NCBI GenBank assembly: GCA_027315365.1
Contig: DAHUYF010000083.1
Location: forward strand, 1-47,120
Length of the DNA stretch: 47,120 bases
Reading direction: 5' to 3'
DNA from: Rhodospirillales bacterium
GTDB taxonomy: Bacteria > Pseudomonadota > Alphaproteobacteria > ATCC43930 > CGMCC-115725
Position numbers and translations under genes: made by a program. The notes under the pieces were generated by a model. The model saw only the letters and a program-made list of their open reading frames with translations. It was not told where the DNA came from and searched no databases. Positions 34,113-43,048 of this stretch are shown here, one piece after another; the first letter of the stretch is position 1, and each line of letters begins with the position of its first letter.

Positions 34113-36578
34113 CTACTCATTCATCGCGTGCGGCAATGGACTTCCGGGCTTCGCATCGGCATCGGCCAGCGCGCGATTGATCGTCGCAACGAGATCCTGG
34201 ATATCGAACGGTTTCTTGAGAAATTGCGCATGTGCCAGGGATAGATCGCCGGCCGTGACGTTGGCGGCGCCGGTGATCAATACGACCGGCAGAAGCGGCA
34301 GGATCTGGCGCGCCCGCACGATCAGCTCCAGTCCGGTCATCGACGGCATCGCCAAATCGGTGATCATGAGATCGATGCCCTCCTTTCGCTCGAGAGCCCT
34401 CAATGCGGCTTCACCGTCCTCCGCATCCACGACGACGTAGCCGATGTCGTACAGAAGCGACGTGACAAAGGCGCGGACTTCGGGATCGTCATCGACGACG
34501 AGCACCGTGGCGCCGAGAGATTGCGGTGTCACGTTCGGGTCGACGCCGGCCGACCGTCTTTCGGCGAGCGCCAGGGATTCGGCGGTGGCGCGCGGGAAGA
34601 ACATGCTTACCGTGGTGCCCTCGTCGAGGCGCGTGTCGATGCTCACGGAGCCGCCGCACCGCCTGACCAGGCCATAGACCATGCTCAGTCCCAAGCCGGT
34701 GCCTTTGCCGAGGCCCTTGGTGGTAAAGAACGGCTCGAACACCTTGGCGCGGACTTCCTCGCTCATGCCGGTCCCGGTGTCGGCAACCGAGACCATGACG
34801 CAATCGTCCTTCAAATCCACCGGCAGGCGCGGATCGCCCGCCGGAACGTTGGCGGTGGTGATGGTCAGGCGTCCGCCGCTCGGCATCGCGTCCCGTGCGT
34901 TGATCGCCAGATTCAGCACGGCCAGTTCGAGCTGGCTGGCCTCGCCCATGGCTTTCCACAGGCCGCTCTGGAGTTTCATGTCGGTGCGGATGATCGAGGT
35001 TATCGATCGTTTCAAAAGCTCTTGGGCATTTTCGATGGTGCCGTTGACGTCGAGCGGATCCAGCTGAAGGTGCTGACGGCGCGAGAACGTCAGGAGATCG
35101 CCGACCAGTTTTGCGCCCCGCTTCCCGGCCCGGGTTGCCGTGTCGAGAACCTCGATAACCCGCTTGTCCCGGACGCGACGACGGGCAATCTCGAGATTGC
35201 CGAGGATCGCGGTGAGCAGGTTGTTGAAGTCGTGCGCGATGCCGCTGGTCAATTGCCCGATCGCTTCGATCTTCTGCGCGTGCAGCAAATCCGCCTGGAT
35301 ACGCTCGCGTTCCTTGATCTCGGCCTTGAGCTGCTGATTCGCCTGAGCAAGTTCGTTCGTGCGCAGCACCACGCGATCTTCCAGCGATGTGTTCAGCTGC
35401 CGCAATTTCTCTTCCGCCAGCATCCGCGCCCTGGCGTCGGCCGCCAGCGCGTCGGCCATGTCGTTGAATGCGATGCCGAGACGGCTGATCTCGGTGCCGG
35501 AATCCCGTACCGGAACCCGGGCGTCATAGTTCCCCTTGCTCCACTCGCCGGCGCCATCGAGCAAGGCGTCGATGGGACGTCGGATAAAAATGCGGCCGCC
35601 GTACCAGGCCGCGGCAATCGCCAGGAGGAATCCGAGAAGGATGAGCCCGATGCCGCGTCTTGTGGCATTGTCGATCGGCGTGAACGCCTCGGATTTCGTC
35701 TGGCCGGCGCTGAGAAACAGGTCATAGGGCGGCAGCCTGGCAGGCAGATAGCCGAATATCCGCGTTATGCCGTCGACGCCGACGGCCTCTTCCCACCCGG
35801 TCGTATCCCCATCCATGATCGCTTCATGCGTCCGACGCATGTTTTTGCCGACCAGCTGCCCCGGATGCGGCAGGCGCGCGATGATGTTGCCTTCGCGATC
35901 GGCGATCAGGATCGACTGGTCCGCCGTCAGTTTTCTGTCTTTGAGATGCTCGGAAAGCCAGTCGAGGTCCAGGGCGGCAAATACGACGCCCGCCGGGTGT
36001 CCCTGCTCGTCGTAGAAGCGGTGAGCGAATTGAATCGATTTCTGACCGGTCTCCGGATCGGCCCAGTAATTGCCGACCGCGACGTTCAAATCGCCCTTCA
36101 GCGCCATGGCTCGCTTGAAGAACGCTTGATCCGCGACCGACGCGCGGGATTTAGCTGAACTCGAACAGAAGATGTTGCCCTGCCCGTCCGTGGCAGCAAT
36201 CAAATTATAGCTCACATAGCTCTGCTTCAGGCTGGCGAAGAGCGCGCTGCAGGCGCCGGCATCCTGCTGCTTCACGACGGATAATTGGCCGAGCGCGAGA
36301 AGCAGTTGGCGGGCGCCTTCGCGCAGCTCGCCCATTTCATGGCCGAATTGCGCGGTGATCTGTATGACTTCGTGCCGGATCTCGGCTTCGCGCGCTTTTC
36401 TCAGGTCGTACTCGTTGTAGGCCTGGATGCCGAGCGCCGGAAGGACGGCGATCAGCACCAGCAGGAACATGCGAAAGGTCAGGGTCGTCCGACGCAGCGA
36501 CGGGACCCATCCGGCGCTTCGGCGCCTGGGTGCACTCTTGTTGGAATTCCGAGCGTCGCTGGCGGCCGGCGTGTTCAT
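34113..36578 (-). CDS. Membrane hybrid histidine kinase with Cache sensor
   Basis: About 821 aa. Transmembrane helix 1 (about 36-55) and helix 2 (about 308-328) flank a 250-residue periplasmic double-Cache-type sensor domain (FFKRAMALKGDLNVAVGNY, GVVFAALDLDWLSEHL). A HAMP linker (about 330-385), a coiled coil, phospho-acceptor His449 (SGIAHDFNNLL), an ATPase domain (DTGTGMS, GTGLGLSMVYGLV) and a C-terminal receiver with Asp741 (MITDLAMPS) follow. Cache domains bind small carboxylates or amino acids. I used the ATG at 36578; an ATG at 36602 and a TTG at 36611 lie upstream. A single-domain response regulator is divergent from it and may receive phosphate from it. Confidence 0.92.
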   Translation of the reverse strand: MNTPAASDARNSNKSAPRRRSAGWVPSLRRTTLTFRMFLLVLIAVLPALGIQAYNEYDLRKAREAEIRHEVIQITAQFGHEMGELREGARQLLLALGQLSVVKQQDAGACSALFASLKQSYVSYNLIAATDGQGNIFCSSSAKSRASVADQAFFKRAMALKGDLNVAVGNYWADPETGQKSIQFAHRFYDEQGHPAGVVFAALDLDWLSEHLKDRKLTADQSILIADREGNIIARLPHPGQLVGKNMRRTHEAIMDGDTTGWEEAVGVDGITRIFGYLPARLPPYDLFLSAGQTKSEAFTPIDNATRRGIGLILLGFLLAIAAAWYGGRIFIRRPIDALLDGAGEWSKGNYDARVPVRDSGTEISRLGIAFNDMADALAADARARMLAEEKLRQLNTSLEDRVVLRTNELAQANQQLKAEIKERERIQADLLHAQKIEAIGQLTSGIAHDFNNLLTAILGNLEIARRRVRDKRVIEVLDTATRAGKRGAKLVGDLLTFSRRQHLQLDPLDVNGTIENAQELLKRSITSIIRTDMKLQSGLWKAMGEASQLELAVLNLAINARDAMPSGGRLTITTANVPAGDPRLPVDLKDDCVMVSVADTGTGMSEEVRAKVFEPFFTTKGLGKGTGLGLSMVYGLVRRCGGSVSIDTRLDEGTTVSMFFPRATAESLALAERRSAGVDPNVTPQSLGATVLVVDDDPEVRAFVTSLLYDIGYVVVDAEDGEAALRALERKEGIDLMITDLAMPSMTGLELIVRARQILPLLPVVLITGAANVTAGDLSLAHAQFLKKPFDIQDLVATINRALADADAKPGSPLPHAMNE

Positions 36579-36851
36579 GACCTGTCCGTCACCGCCTTCC
36601 ATGGGCTTCAACGATCAGGGGACCGAAAAATGTCTGTAACACTTAATAATACGGGACATGCGCGTCCGTTCATGGCATTATGACTGACGAAGTGTACAAT
36701 TTTATTAAGAACGCGGTAACCATCTGTCATTGTAGATGACGCGCGAAATCCGGCAAGGCGGCACGTGCGTAAAGCCGCCCGGTGACAGAGAAGGCCGCAA
36801 GGGTGAATGGATCAAGGGTATCGCGACTCGACCGCCGGTGAAGGGCTCTTA

Positions 36852-37271
36852 ATGACGAAGGTCCTGGTTATTGAGGATGATCCCGAGGTTCGTCAGACCC
36901 TCGTCTACATCCTGGAGGATGAGGGATACAAGGTTGTCGTCGCCGAAGACGGCGCCAAGGGGGTCAGGAAGTTCGAGAGCGACCAGCCGGACCTGGTGAT
37001 CACCGACGTCTTCATGCCCAACCAGGAAGGTTTCCAGACGATCCGGGAGATTCTTGCCCGGAAACCCGAAGCCAAGATCATCGCCGCGTCGGCCGGTTTT
37101 AGTTCATCGTCGTCCTCCGACGACGACAAGAGGGATTTCTATCTCCGGATGGCGCACCAATTGGGTGCGACCGAGGTCATTCCGAAACCCTTTGAAATCG
37201 ACGACCTCATCCGACGCGTGAAACGCTGCCTGGCAAGCGACCCTCCGGCCGCCTCGCGGCTGGCGCCCTGA
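36852..37271 (+). CDS. Single-domain response regulator with Ser/Asp loop
   Basis: A 139-aa CheY-like receiver with no output domain. It has the acidic pair in VIEDDPEV (about 8-10), phospho-acceptor Asp52 (VITDVFMP), Ser80 and Lys112 (IPKPF). Between strand 4 and helix 4, where receivers are usually short, it has FSSSSSSDDDKRD (83-95), a Ser6-Asp3 insertion that may alter partner recognition. The ATG at 36852 has GAAGGG about 6 nt upstream; a longer in-frame start at 36807 has no clear site. Likely a phosphorelay or motility/stress adaptor. The divergent Cache kinase is the nearest candidate partner. Confidence 0.9.
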   Translation: MTKVLVIEDDPEVRQTLVYILEDEGYKVVVAEDGAKGVRKFESDQPDLVITDVFMPNQEGFQTIREILARKPEAKIIAASAGFSSSSSSDDDKRDFYLRMAHQLGATEVIPKPFEIDDLIRRVKRCLASDPPAASRLAP

Positions 37272-37305
37272 TGAACCGTCGGCGCGATCCCGGCGCCGAG
37301 TTCAT
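37271..37305 (+). terminator. Strong hairpin after response regulator
   Basis: ATGAAC-cg-TCGGCGC pairs with GCGCCGA-GTTCAT around a 7-nt loop, a 13-bp stem with a 2-nt bulge starting at the last base of the stop codon. No T-run follows, so it is an imperfect intrinsic terminator or a 3'-end stabiliser. Confidence 0.45.
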
Positions 37306-37448
37306 CGTCGAGGCCTGCATCCTCGCAAGTCTTGCCGGCAGGGCGCTGCGGGCCGGTTAGGCTTGGAGTCGATTTGCGCCCGCATGGCCTCCCTGCACTC
37401 GGGCCAATTTCGCGAAACCCTCGCGCTGGCCCGTCGGATCGGCTGGCG

Positions 37449-38215
37449 ATGAGCAATTTTTTGCAACTGGCCGGACTGTCATCGCTCTCCTTTCTCGTCG
37501 GCGTCGGACGGGCCGCGATCTTCGCCGCCACGGCGCTGTCGCATTGCGTTCGTCCGCCCTTCTATGGCCGTCTGCTCCTGCGTCAGCTCGTCGAGATCGG
37601 CTATTACTCGCTGCCGGTCGTCGGCCTCACGGCGCTCTTCACCGGCATGATGCTGGCACTGCAGATGAACACCGCGTCACGATCGATGCTCGGAGTCTCG
37701 TCCCCTTCGCCGTCGTGCTGGAGATGACGCGGGAACTCGGACCGGTGATCGCGTCGCTGATGGTGGCCGGCCGCGTCGGTGCCGCGATCGCTACCGAGCT
37801 CGGCACCATGCGTGCCACCGATCAGATCGATGCGCTCTCGCTGCTGGCAACCAATCCTTGCAAATATCTGGTCGCCCCACGCCTGATCCCCGGCACCGTC
37901 ATGGTGCCGTTTCTGGTGCTGGTGTCAGACATCATCGGTGTCTTCGGCGGCTTTCTCGTCAGCACTCATACCCTCGGATTCGGTGCCGCGGATTATAGTG
38001 GCCTGACCGCCGACTTCTTGCGCAGAGAGGATGTACTCTCCGGCATCACTAAGGCCACGGCTTTCGGCTTCGTGGTGACGCTGATGGGCTGCTATCAGGG
38101 CTATCATGCGCGCGGCAGCGCAGCAGGTGTTGGAGCGGCGACGACCGCCGCCGTGGTCTCGGCGTCGATTCTGATCCTGTTGATCGACGCCGCGCTGACC
38201 GGCATCCTGTTCTGA
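37449..38215 (+). pseudogene. MlaE/YrbE-type ABC permease, frameshifted
   Basis: The N-terminal part (MSNFLQLAGLSSLSFLVGVG to LALQMNTASR) runs in one frame to about 37685. The rest (DARSLVPFAVVLEMTRELGPVI to LTGILF) continues in another frame to the stop at 38213-38215. Adding one T near 37683 (reading R-F-D-A-R-S-L) restores a continuous 255-aa MlaE-family permease with the conserved RELGPV, AGRVGAAIATELGTMR and QIDAL motifs. So the gene has a one-base deletion, or the sequence has an error. MlaE proteins move phospholipids or related lipids with an MlaF ATPase and an MCE protein; neither is adjacent, so even the intact gene would be an orphan. Confidence 0.8.
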
Positions 38216-38216
38216 T

Positions 38217-38237
38217 CCCCGGCCCTTCTTGCCGGGG
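38217..38237 (+). terminator. Hairpin after MlaE pseudogene
   Basis: CCCCGGC-CCTTCTT-GCCGGGG is a perfect 7-bp stem with a 7-nt loop starting 2 nt after the stop codon. The downstream sequence has no T-run, so termination strength is uncertain. Confidence 0.4.
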
Positions 38238-38342
38238 TGCGTGCGGCCGCTGCAAAGCCGCCCGTCCCGTGCTATGAGCACCGGGCGCGGCCGGGCGTGG
38301 GCCGGCCCCTGCTTCACCAGCCTTTCCGGACCCCATGACGTC

Positions 38343-39293
38343 ATGAACGATCTCGACCTTTCGACCCGCGCCGCCATCGATGCGGTGATCGCCGGGCTGG
38401 CGACGGCCGGCTACATTTGCAGCCGCCAGATCGCCACCGCCGTCTTCCTGGCGCAGCACCTGCAGAAGCCGATCCTGGTCGAAGGCCCTGCCGGGGTCGG
38501 CAAGACCGAGCTCGCCAAGGCGAGCTCGGCGCTTCTCGGCCTGCCGCTCATCCGCATGCAATGCTACGAGGGGCTGGACGAGGCCAAGGCGCTCTACGAG
38601 TGGAAATACGCCAAGCAGCTGCTCTACACCCAGATCCTCAGGGACCGGCTGGGCGAGGAGTTGAACGGCGTCAGGAGTCTCAGCGCTGCGATCAAGCGGC
38701 TGCAGGGTACCGGCGACATCTTCTTCTCCGAGCAGTTCCTCGAGCCGCGGCCGCTGCTGCGCGCCTTGCAGCAGCCCCGCGGCGCGGTGCTGCTGGTCGA
38801 CGAGGTCGATAAATCCGACCAGGAATTCGAGGCTTTCCTGCTCGAGATCCTGTCGGACTACCAGGTCACGGTGCCGGAGATCGGCACCATCCGCGCGCCG
38901 GTGCCGCCCTTCGTCGTGCTCACCTCGAACAGTGCGCGCGACCTTGGCGATGCGCTGAAGCGGCGCTGCCTGCATCTCCATATCGGCTTTCCCGAGCCGC
39001 GGCTCGAAGAGCGCATCATCGCGGTCAAGGTGCCGGGCGTCTCGGCAATGCTGCGCCGCCAGATCGTGGCGCTCGTCCAGGAGCTGCGCCGCCAGGATTT
39101 GCGCAAGCTGCCCTCGGTCAGCGAGACCATCGACTGGGCGCGGGCGCTGCTGCTGCTGCATGCCGAGCATCTCGAGGCCGAGATGGTCCGGGAAACCCTC
39201 AATGTCCTGCTCAAATTCGAGGGCGACGTGAAAGCGGTCGAGAGCAAGCTCCCGGCTCTCACCGAGGCGGCGCGGCGCGGCGTGGCGGTGTGA
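38343..39293 (+). CDS. MoxR/CoxD-like AAA+ ATPase
   Basis: A 316-aa cytoplasmic AAA+ ATPase of the MoxR group, chaperones that insert or activate metal cofactors with VWA-domain partners. Walker A is GPAGVGKTE (48-56), Walker B VLLVDEVD (149-156), and sensor 1 is in VVLTSNSARDLGDALKRRC with an arginine finger. The CYEGLDEAKALYEW segment is typical of the CoxD-like branch. The stop overlaps the GTG of the VWA gene (GTGA), the classic MoxR-VWA pairing. The client protein is not encoded nearby; CO dehydrogenase genes are absent. Confidence 0.9.
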   Translation: MNDLDLSTRAAIDAVIAGLATAGYICSRQIATAVFLAQHLQKPILVEGPAGVGKTELAKASSALLGLPLIRMQCYEGLDEAKALYEWKYAKQLLYTQILRDRLGEELNGVRSLSAAIKRLQGTGDIFFSEQFLEPRPLLRALQQPRGAVLLVDEVDKSDQEFEAFLLEILSDYQVTVPEIGTIRAPVPPFVVLTSNSARDLGDALKRRCLHLHIGFPEPRLEERIIAVKVPGVSAMLRRQIVALVQELRRQDLRKLPSVSETIDWARALLLLHAEHLEAEMVRETLNVLLKFEGDVKAVESKLPALTEAARRGVAV

Positions 39294-40660
39294 GCGGGTC
39301 GGCAGCCAGCCCGCGCCACGCAGCTCCCGCGCTCGCGGCGCCCTTGCTCCGCTTCATCCAGGCGCTGCGCGATAGCGGCCTGCGCGTCTCGGTGGCCGAG
39401 AGCATCGACGCCTTTGCCGCGGTGGCGGTGACCGGGCTCGGCGACCGCGAGGCGCTGAAGGACGCGCTCGGCCTGGTGCTGGCCAAGACGTCGGCGGAGA
39501 AAGCCGCGTTCGCCGCCTGCTTTGACCTCTTCTTCACCCGCGACGTCCTGGCGCCCCTCGCCGCTGCCGGGACACCGCCGGCCGGCGACAACGGCGACGG
39601 GGGCTCGGCGCTCGGCCGGATGCTGCTCGCCGGCGACGGCACGGCGCTCGCCGCGGCGATGGAGGCGGCGGCCAACGGCGTCGGCATCTCCGAGATCAGC
39701 TTCTTCACCCAGACCAACATCTACGGCCGGCGCATCCTCGATGCGTTGGGGCTCGAAGCGCTCGACCGCGAGATCGAGGCGCTGCGGCGCGACGCAGGCT
39801 CCGCAGCGGCGTCGCGCGCCGACCGGCTCGAGGCGCAGCGCACGCGCCTGCGGGACGCGGTGCGCGACTTCGTCCGCCGCCAGCTCGCGCTCCACGCCGA
39901 CGGCAAGACGCGGGCGATGCGCGAGGAATTCCTCAGCACCGCGCGACTCACCAATCTCGACCGCAGCGATTTCCAGCGCATGCATGCGCTCGTGCGCGTT
40001 CTCGCCAAGCGGCTCGCGGCGAAGCACGCTCTCGTCCGCCGGCGCGCGCGGCGCGGCCAGCTCGATCTCCGCCGTACCTTGCGCCAGAACATGGCGACGG
40101 ACGGCATGCTGTTCCGCACCTCCTGGAAGCGGCAGAAGATCGAGCGGCCCAAGGTGATGGCGCTCTGCGACGTCAGCGGCTCGGTGGCCTCGGTCGCGCG
40201 CTTCCTGCTGCTCTTCCTCTACAGCATGCACGAGGCGATGGCGGGCTTGCGCGCCTTCGCCTTCTCCGACCGGCTGGTCGAGGTGAGCGAACTGCTCGAG
40301 CGCCACGAGATCGAGCCGGCGATCGCCGCCATCCTGCGCGAGGTGGGGTTCGGCTCCAGCGATTACGGCCGCTCGCTCGAGGATTTCGAGCGCAGCGCCT
40401 TGCCGCTCGTCGACCGCCAAACCAGCGTCATCGTTCTGGGCGACGGCCGCAGCAACTACACCAATCCGCGCGCCGACATCCTCGAGGCGATCCAGAAGCG
40501 CTGCAAGCGGGTGATCTGGCTCAATCCCGAGCCGCCGTCGCTCTGGGGCTCCGGCGACAGCGAGATGCTGCGCTATCGCCCCTATTGCCATTATGCCGGA
40601 CACTGCAACAGCCTGCGCCACCTCGAGCGCGCGATGACGGACCTGCTGGAGGCTAGATGA
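39290..40660 (+). CDS. VWA-domain protein, CoxE-like
   Basis: A 456-aa cytoplasmic partner of the MoxR ATPase. The N-terminal half (about 15-280) is helical and Ala/Arg-rich. The C-terminal half is a VWA domain (about 285-440) with the MIDAS motif DVSGS (about 294-298), a GSSDYGRSLEDF segment and the later DGRSNYTNP loop. CoxE-like proteins help mature molybdenum or other metalloenzymes. The start is a GTG in the overlap with the previous stop. The last 8 nt overlap the convergent FAD-monooxygenase gene. Confidence 0.88.
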   Translation: MSGSAASPRHAAPALAAPLLRFIQALRDSGLRVSVAESIDAFAAVAVTGLGDREALKDALGLVLAKTSAEKAAFAACFDLFFTRDVLAPLAAAGTPPAGDNGDGGSALGRMLLAGDGTALAAAMEAAANGVGISEISFFTQTNIYGRRILDALGLEALDREIEALRRDAGSAAASRADRLEAQRTRLRDAVRDFVRRQLALHADGKTRAMREEFLSTARLTNLDRSDFQRMHALVRVLAKRLAAKHALVRRRARRGQLDLRRTLRQNMATDGMLFRTSWKRQKIERPKVMALCDVSGSVASVARFLLLFLYSMHEAMAGLRAFAFSDRLVEVSELLERHEIEPAIAAILREVGFGSSDYGRSLEDFERSALPLVDRQTSVIVLGDGRSNYTNPRADILEAIQKRCKRVIWLNPEPPSLWGSGDSEMLRYRPYCHYAGHCNSLRHLERAMTDLLEAR

Positions 40661-42317
40661 GAGCGGCGCGCCCGGTTACCGCGGCGATGACGGTCGACGC
40701 ATCGGCATCCGTATTGCCGCGCCAGGCCACGATCTGGTCGGGGCGGATGAGCGCGAGATCGGCGGCATAGAGGTCGCGCGCTTCGTCGCAGGCGAGATCG
40801 ACGAGCTTGAGATCGAGCCCGGCCGCCGCCGCGGCCCGGACGAAGGCGTCGCCGCCGGCGGGTTGCGCGCCGAGCCTGAGCAGCGTCCATTCGAAGCCGA
40901 AGGCGTCGTAGAGCGAGCGGCCCGGCGCCAGCCACAGATGCGGCGCCCGTCCGCCCGGGCAGGCGGTGGGAACATAGACGTTGGCGGCATCGGCGGGAGG
41001 CGCCGTGCCGTCGGACAGGATGACCGGCGAGCCGTCATAGCGGCCGCCGAAGGTGATGCCGGGAATGTTGAACTCCGCCCGGGCATGGGCTTCGAGATAG
41101 GCGCCGGCCTGCGCTCGCGCCGCCGCGCCTTCGGGCGTGTCGTCTTCGATCTCTGCGGCGGGCATGAACAATCCCAAGGAGTCCGCGAAGCCGCGCGCAT
41201 AGCCGGTGTTGCGCTGCGCCAGGGGCTGTCGTTCCGCCTCGTAGCTTTCCAGCAGCGCCGGGCCGCCCTGCCCCTTGAGCACGGCGGCCAGCTTCCAGCC
41301 GAGATTGACCGCGTCCTCGATCGCGGTGTTGTAGCCGAGGCCGCCCGTCGGCGTGAACAGGTGCACCGCGTCGCCGCCGAGGAAGACGCGGCCGCGCTGG
41401 AAATGGCCGGCGACCAGCGCGTAGCCCGCGGTCCAACTGCCGCGCGACAGGATCTCGGCATCGACCCTGGCGCCGATGGCGGCCTCGAACAGTGCGTGCG
41501 CGCCATCGACGCTGATCGCGCTCTCGTCCTCATGCGCGCGAAGCTGGGTGTGAAAGGCGAACTCGCCCTTGCCGTCGACTGCAGCCAGGAAGGCGCGCCG
41601 GTCGCGGTTGAAGGCCACGCTCATCCAGGCCGGCGCATGCGGCACCACGTCGTAGAACTGCGACGAGCGCAGATAGACCGCGTACATCCGGCCGCCGAAG
41701 AAATCGCGCACCGCGCCGCTCTCGCCGGCATAGGCCAATCCCAGCGCCTGGCGGACGGTGCTGCGCGGCCCGTCGGCGCCGACGAGATAGGCACCGCGGA
41801 TCGCCATCCGGCGGCCATCCGCCACGAACTCCACCTGCGCCTCGACATGGCTGCCGCGATCGGCGAACTCGACCAGGCGCCAGCCGTAATTGATGGAGAC
41901 GCCGGGCAGGCGTTCCGCGTGCCGGCGCAGCACCGCCTCGACATATTTCTGCGACACCCGGTGCGGCAGCTCGGCCGTGCTCCACGAGCCCTTGAGATCG
42001 CTGACCAACTGCCTTGCCTCGCGCGACGAGGGCAGCCTGAAGCGCGCCAGTTCATAGCCGGCGTAGCGGGTGAAATAGGCGGTGTCGGTGGGAAAGTCGG
42101 GCGGCAGCCCGAGGGCACGGATCTCGTCGGCGATGCCGAGACGCCGATAATGCTCCATCGTGCGGGCTTGCGTCGCGTTGGCCTGCGGATTGAACGCCGT
42201 CGTCGGCTTCTCGTCGACGAGCAGCGTCGAAATCCCGCGACGCCCGAGCTCATTGGCAAGCATCAGCCCGCAGGGGCCCCCGCCCACGATGAGCACTGCG
42301 CAGTCCCGAATCGCCAT
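40653..42317 (-). CDS. FAD-binding aromatic hydroxylase (PheA/TfdB/MhpA-like)
   Basis: A 554-aa flavoprotein monooxygenase. It has the Rossmann GGGPCG (12-17) for FAD, an R-x-S-x-K/Y region near RVSQKYVEAVL, the DG motif LVGADGPRSTVR and the GD motif FLGGDAVHLFTPTGGLGYNTAIEDAVNLGWKL. A C-terminal thioredoxin-like domain (about 400-554) is as in phenol hydroxylase and 3-(3-hydroxyphenyl)propionate hydroxylase. It would use NAD(P)H and O2 to hydroxylate an aromatic substrate that the sequence does not reveal. No ring-cleavage genes are adjacent. Its 3' end overlaps the VWA gene by 8 nt; ssb lies 51 nt upstream in the same direction. Confidence 0.88.
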   Translation of the reverse strand: MAIRDCAVLIVGGGPCGLMLANELGRRGISTLLVDEKPTTAFNPQANATQARTMEHYRRLGIADEIRALGLPPDFPTDTAYFTRYAGYELARFRLPSSREARQLVSDLKGSWSTAELPHRVSQKYVEAVLRRHAERLPGVSINYGWRLVEFADRGSHVEAQVEFVADGRRMAIRGAYLVGADGPRSTVRQALGLAYAGESGAVRDFFGGRMYAVYLRSSQFYDVVPHAPAWMSVAFNRDRRAFLAAVDGKGEFAFHTQLRAHEDESAISVDGAHALFEAAIGARVDAEILSRGSWTAGYALVAGHFQRGRVFLGGDAVHLFTPTGGLGYNTAIEDAVNLGWKLAAVLKGQGGPALLESYEAERQPLAQRNTGYARGFADSLGLFMPAAEIEDDTPEGAAARAQAGAYLEAHARAEFNIPGITFGGRYDGSPVILSDGTAPPADAANVYVPTACPGGRAPHLWLAPGRSLYDAFGFEWTLLRLGAQPAGGDAFVRAAAAAGLDLKLVDLACDEARDLYAADLALIRPDQIVAWRGNTDADASTVIAAVTGRAALI

Positions 42318-42368
42318 CGCTCTGTCGCAGCTCGCCGCGCGGGCGGTCAGCCGCGTCCCGCGCCGCGC

Positions 42369-42869
42369 CTAGAACGGGATCTCGTCGTCCAGCTCCTGCA
42401 CCGGGGCTCGCCGCTCCGCCCGCGGCGCGGCACCGCCGCCGCCGCTGCCACCGCCGGCCATGGCGTAATCCTCTGCCGGGGCTTCCTCGCCGTAGCCCCC
42501 GGCCCCGCCGCCGCCGCTGCGACCATCGAGCATGGTGAGCTCGCCGCGGAAACGTTGCAGCACCACCTCGGTGGTATAGCGCTCCTGGCCGGAATTATCG
42601 GTCCATTTGCGCGTCTGCAAGGCGCCTTCGAGATAAACCTTCGCGCCCTTCTTGAGGTATTTCTCGACGATGTCGACCAGGCGATCGTTGAAGATCACCA
42701 CCCGGTGCCATTCGGTGCGCTCCTTGCGCTCGCCGCTGGCCTTGTCGCGCCAGCTCTCGGAGGTGGCGACGGAGAAGTTCGCGATACGGGTGCCGTCCTG
42801 GGTCGAGCGGATCTCGGGATCGCGGCCGAGATTGCCGATCAGGATCACCTTGTTGACGCTTCCGGCCAT
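42369..42869 (-). CDS. ssb: Single-stranded DNA-binding protein
   Basis: A 166-aa SSB that coats ssDNA in replication and repair. The OB-fold (about 1-112) includes [42 protein letters not shown] and the aromatic [13 protein letters not shown] Gly-rich linker (about 115-155) leads to the acidic tip DDEIPF that recruits partner proteins. Length matches alphaproteobacterial SSB. The ATG at 42869 is supported by the usual AGSVNKV start. Confidence 0.97.
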   Translation of the reverse strand: MAGSVNKVILIGNLGRDPEIRSTQDGTRIANFSVATSESWRDKASGERKERTEWHRVVIFNDRLVDIVEKYLKKGAKVYLEGALQTRKWTDNSGQERYTTEVVLQRFRGELTMLDGRSGGGGAGGYGEEAPAEDYAMAGGGSGGGGAAPRAERRAPVQELDDEIPF

Positions 42870-43048
42870 GTTGCCTGCCTTCGGTTAGAGCTGCGGAGCG
42901 GAAGACGGCTCTGGCGCGCCGGCTCCGGCCATCTTAGCGGGCCGCCGGAGCGACGCAACGAGCAAGGCCTGGGCGCAAGGTCGCAGGATGCCCATCTGAG
43001 GCGTCTTTCCCACGAACCGGCCGCGCCCGCGGCCTCAGAGGCGGTGCC

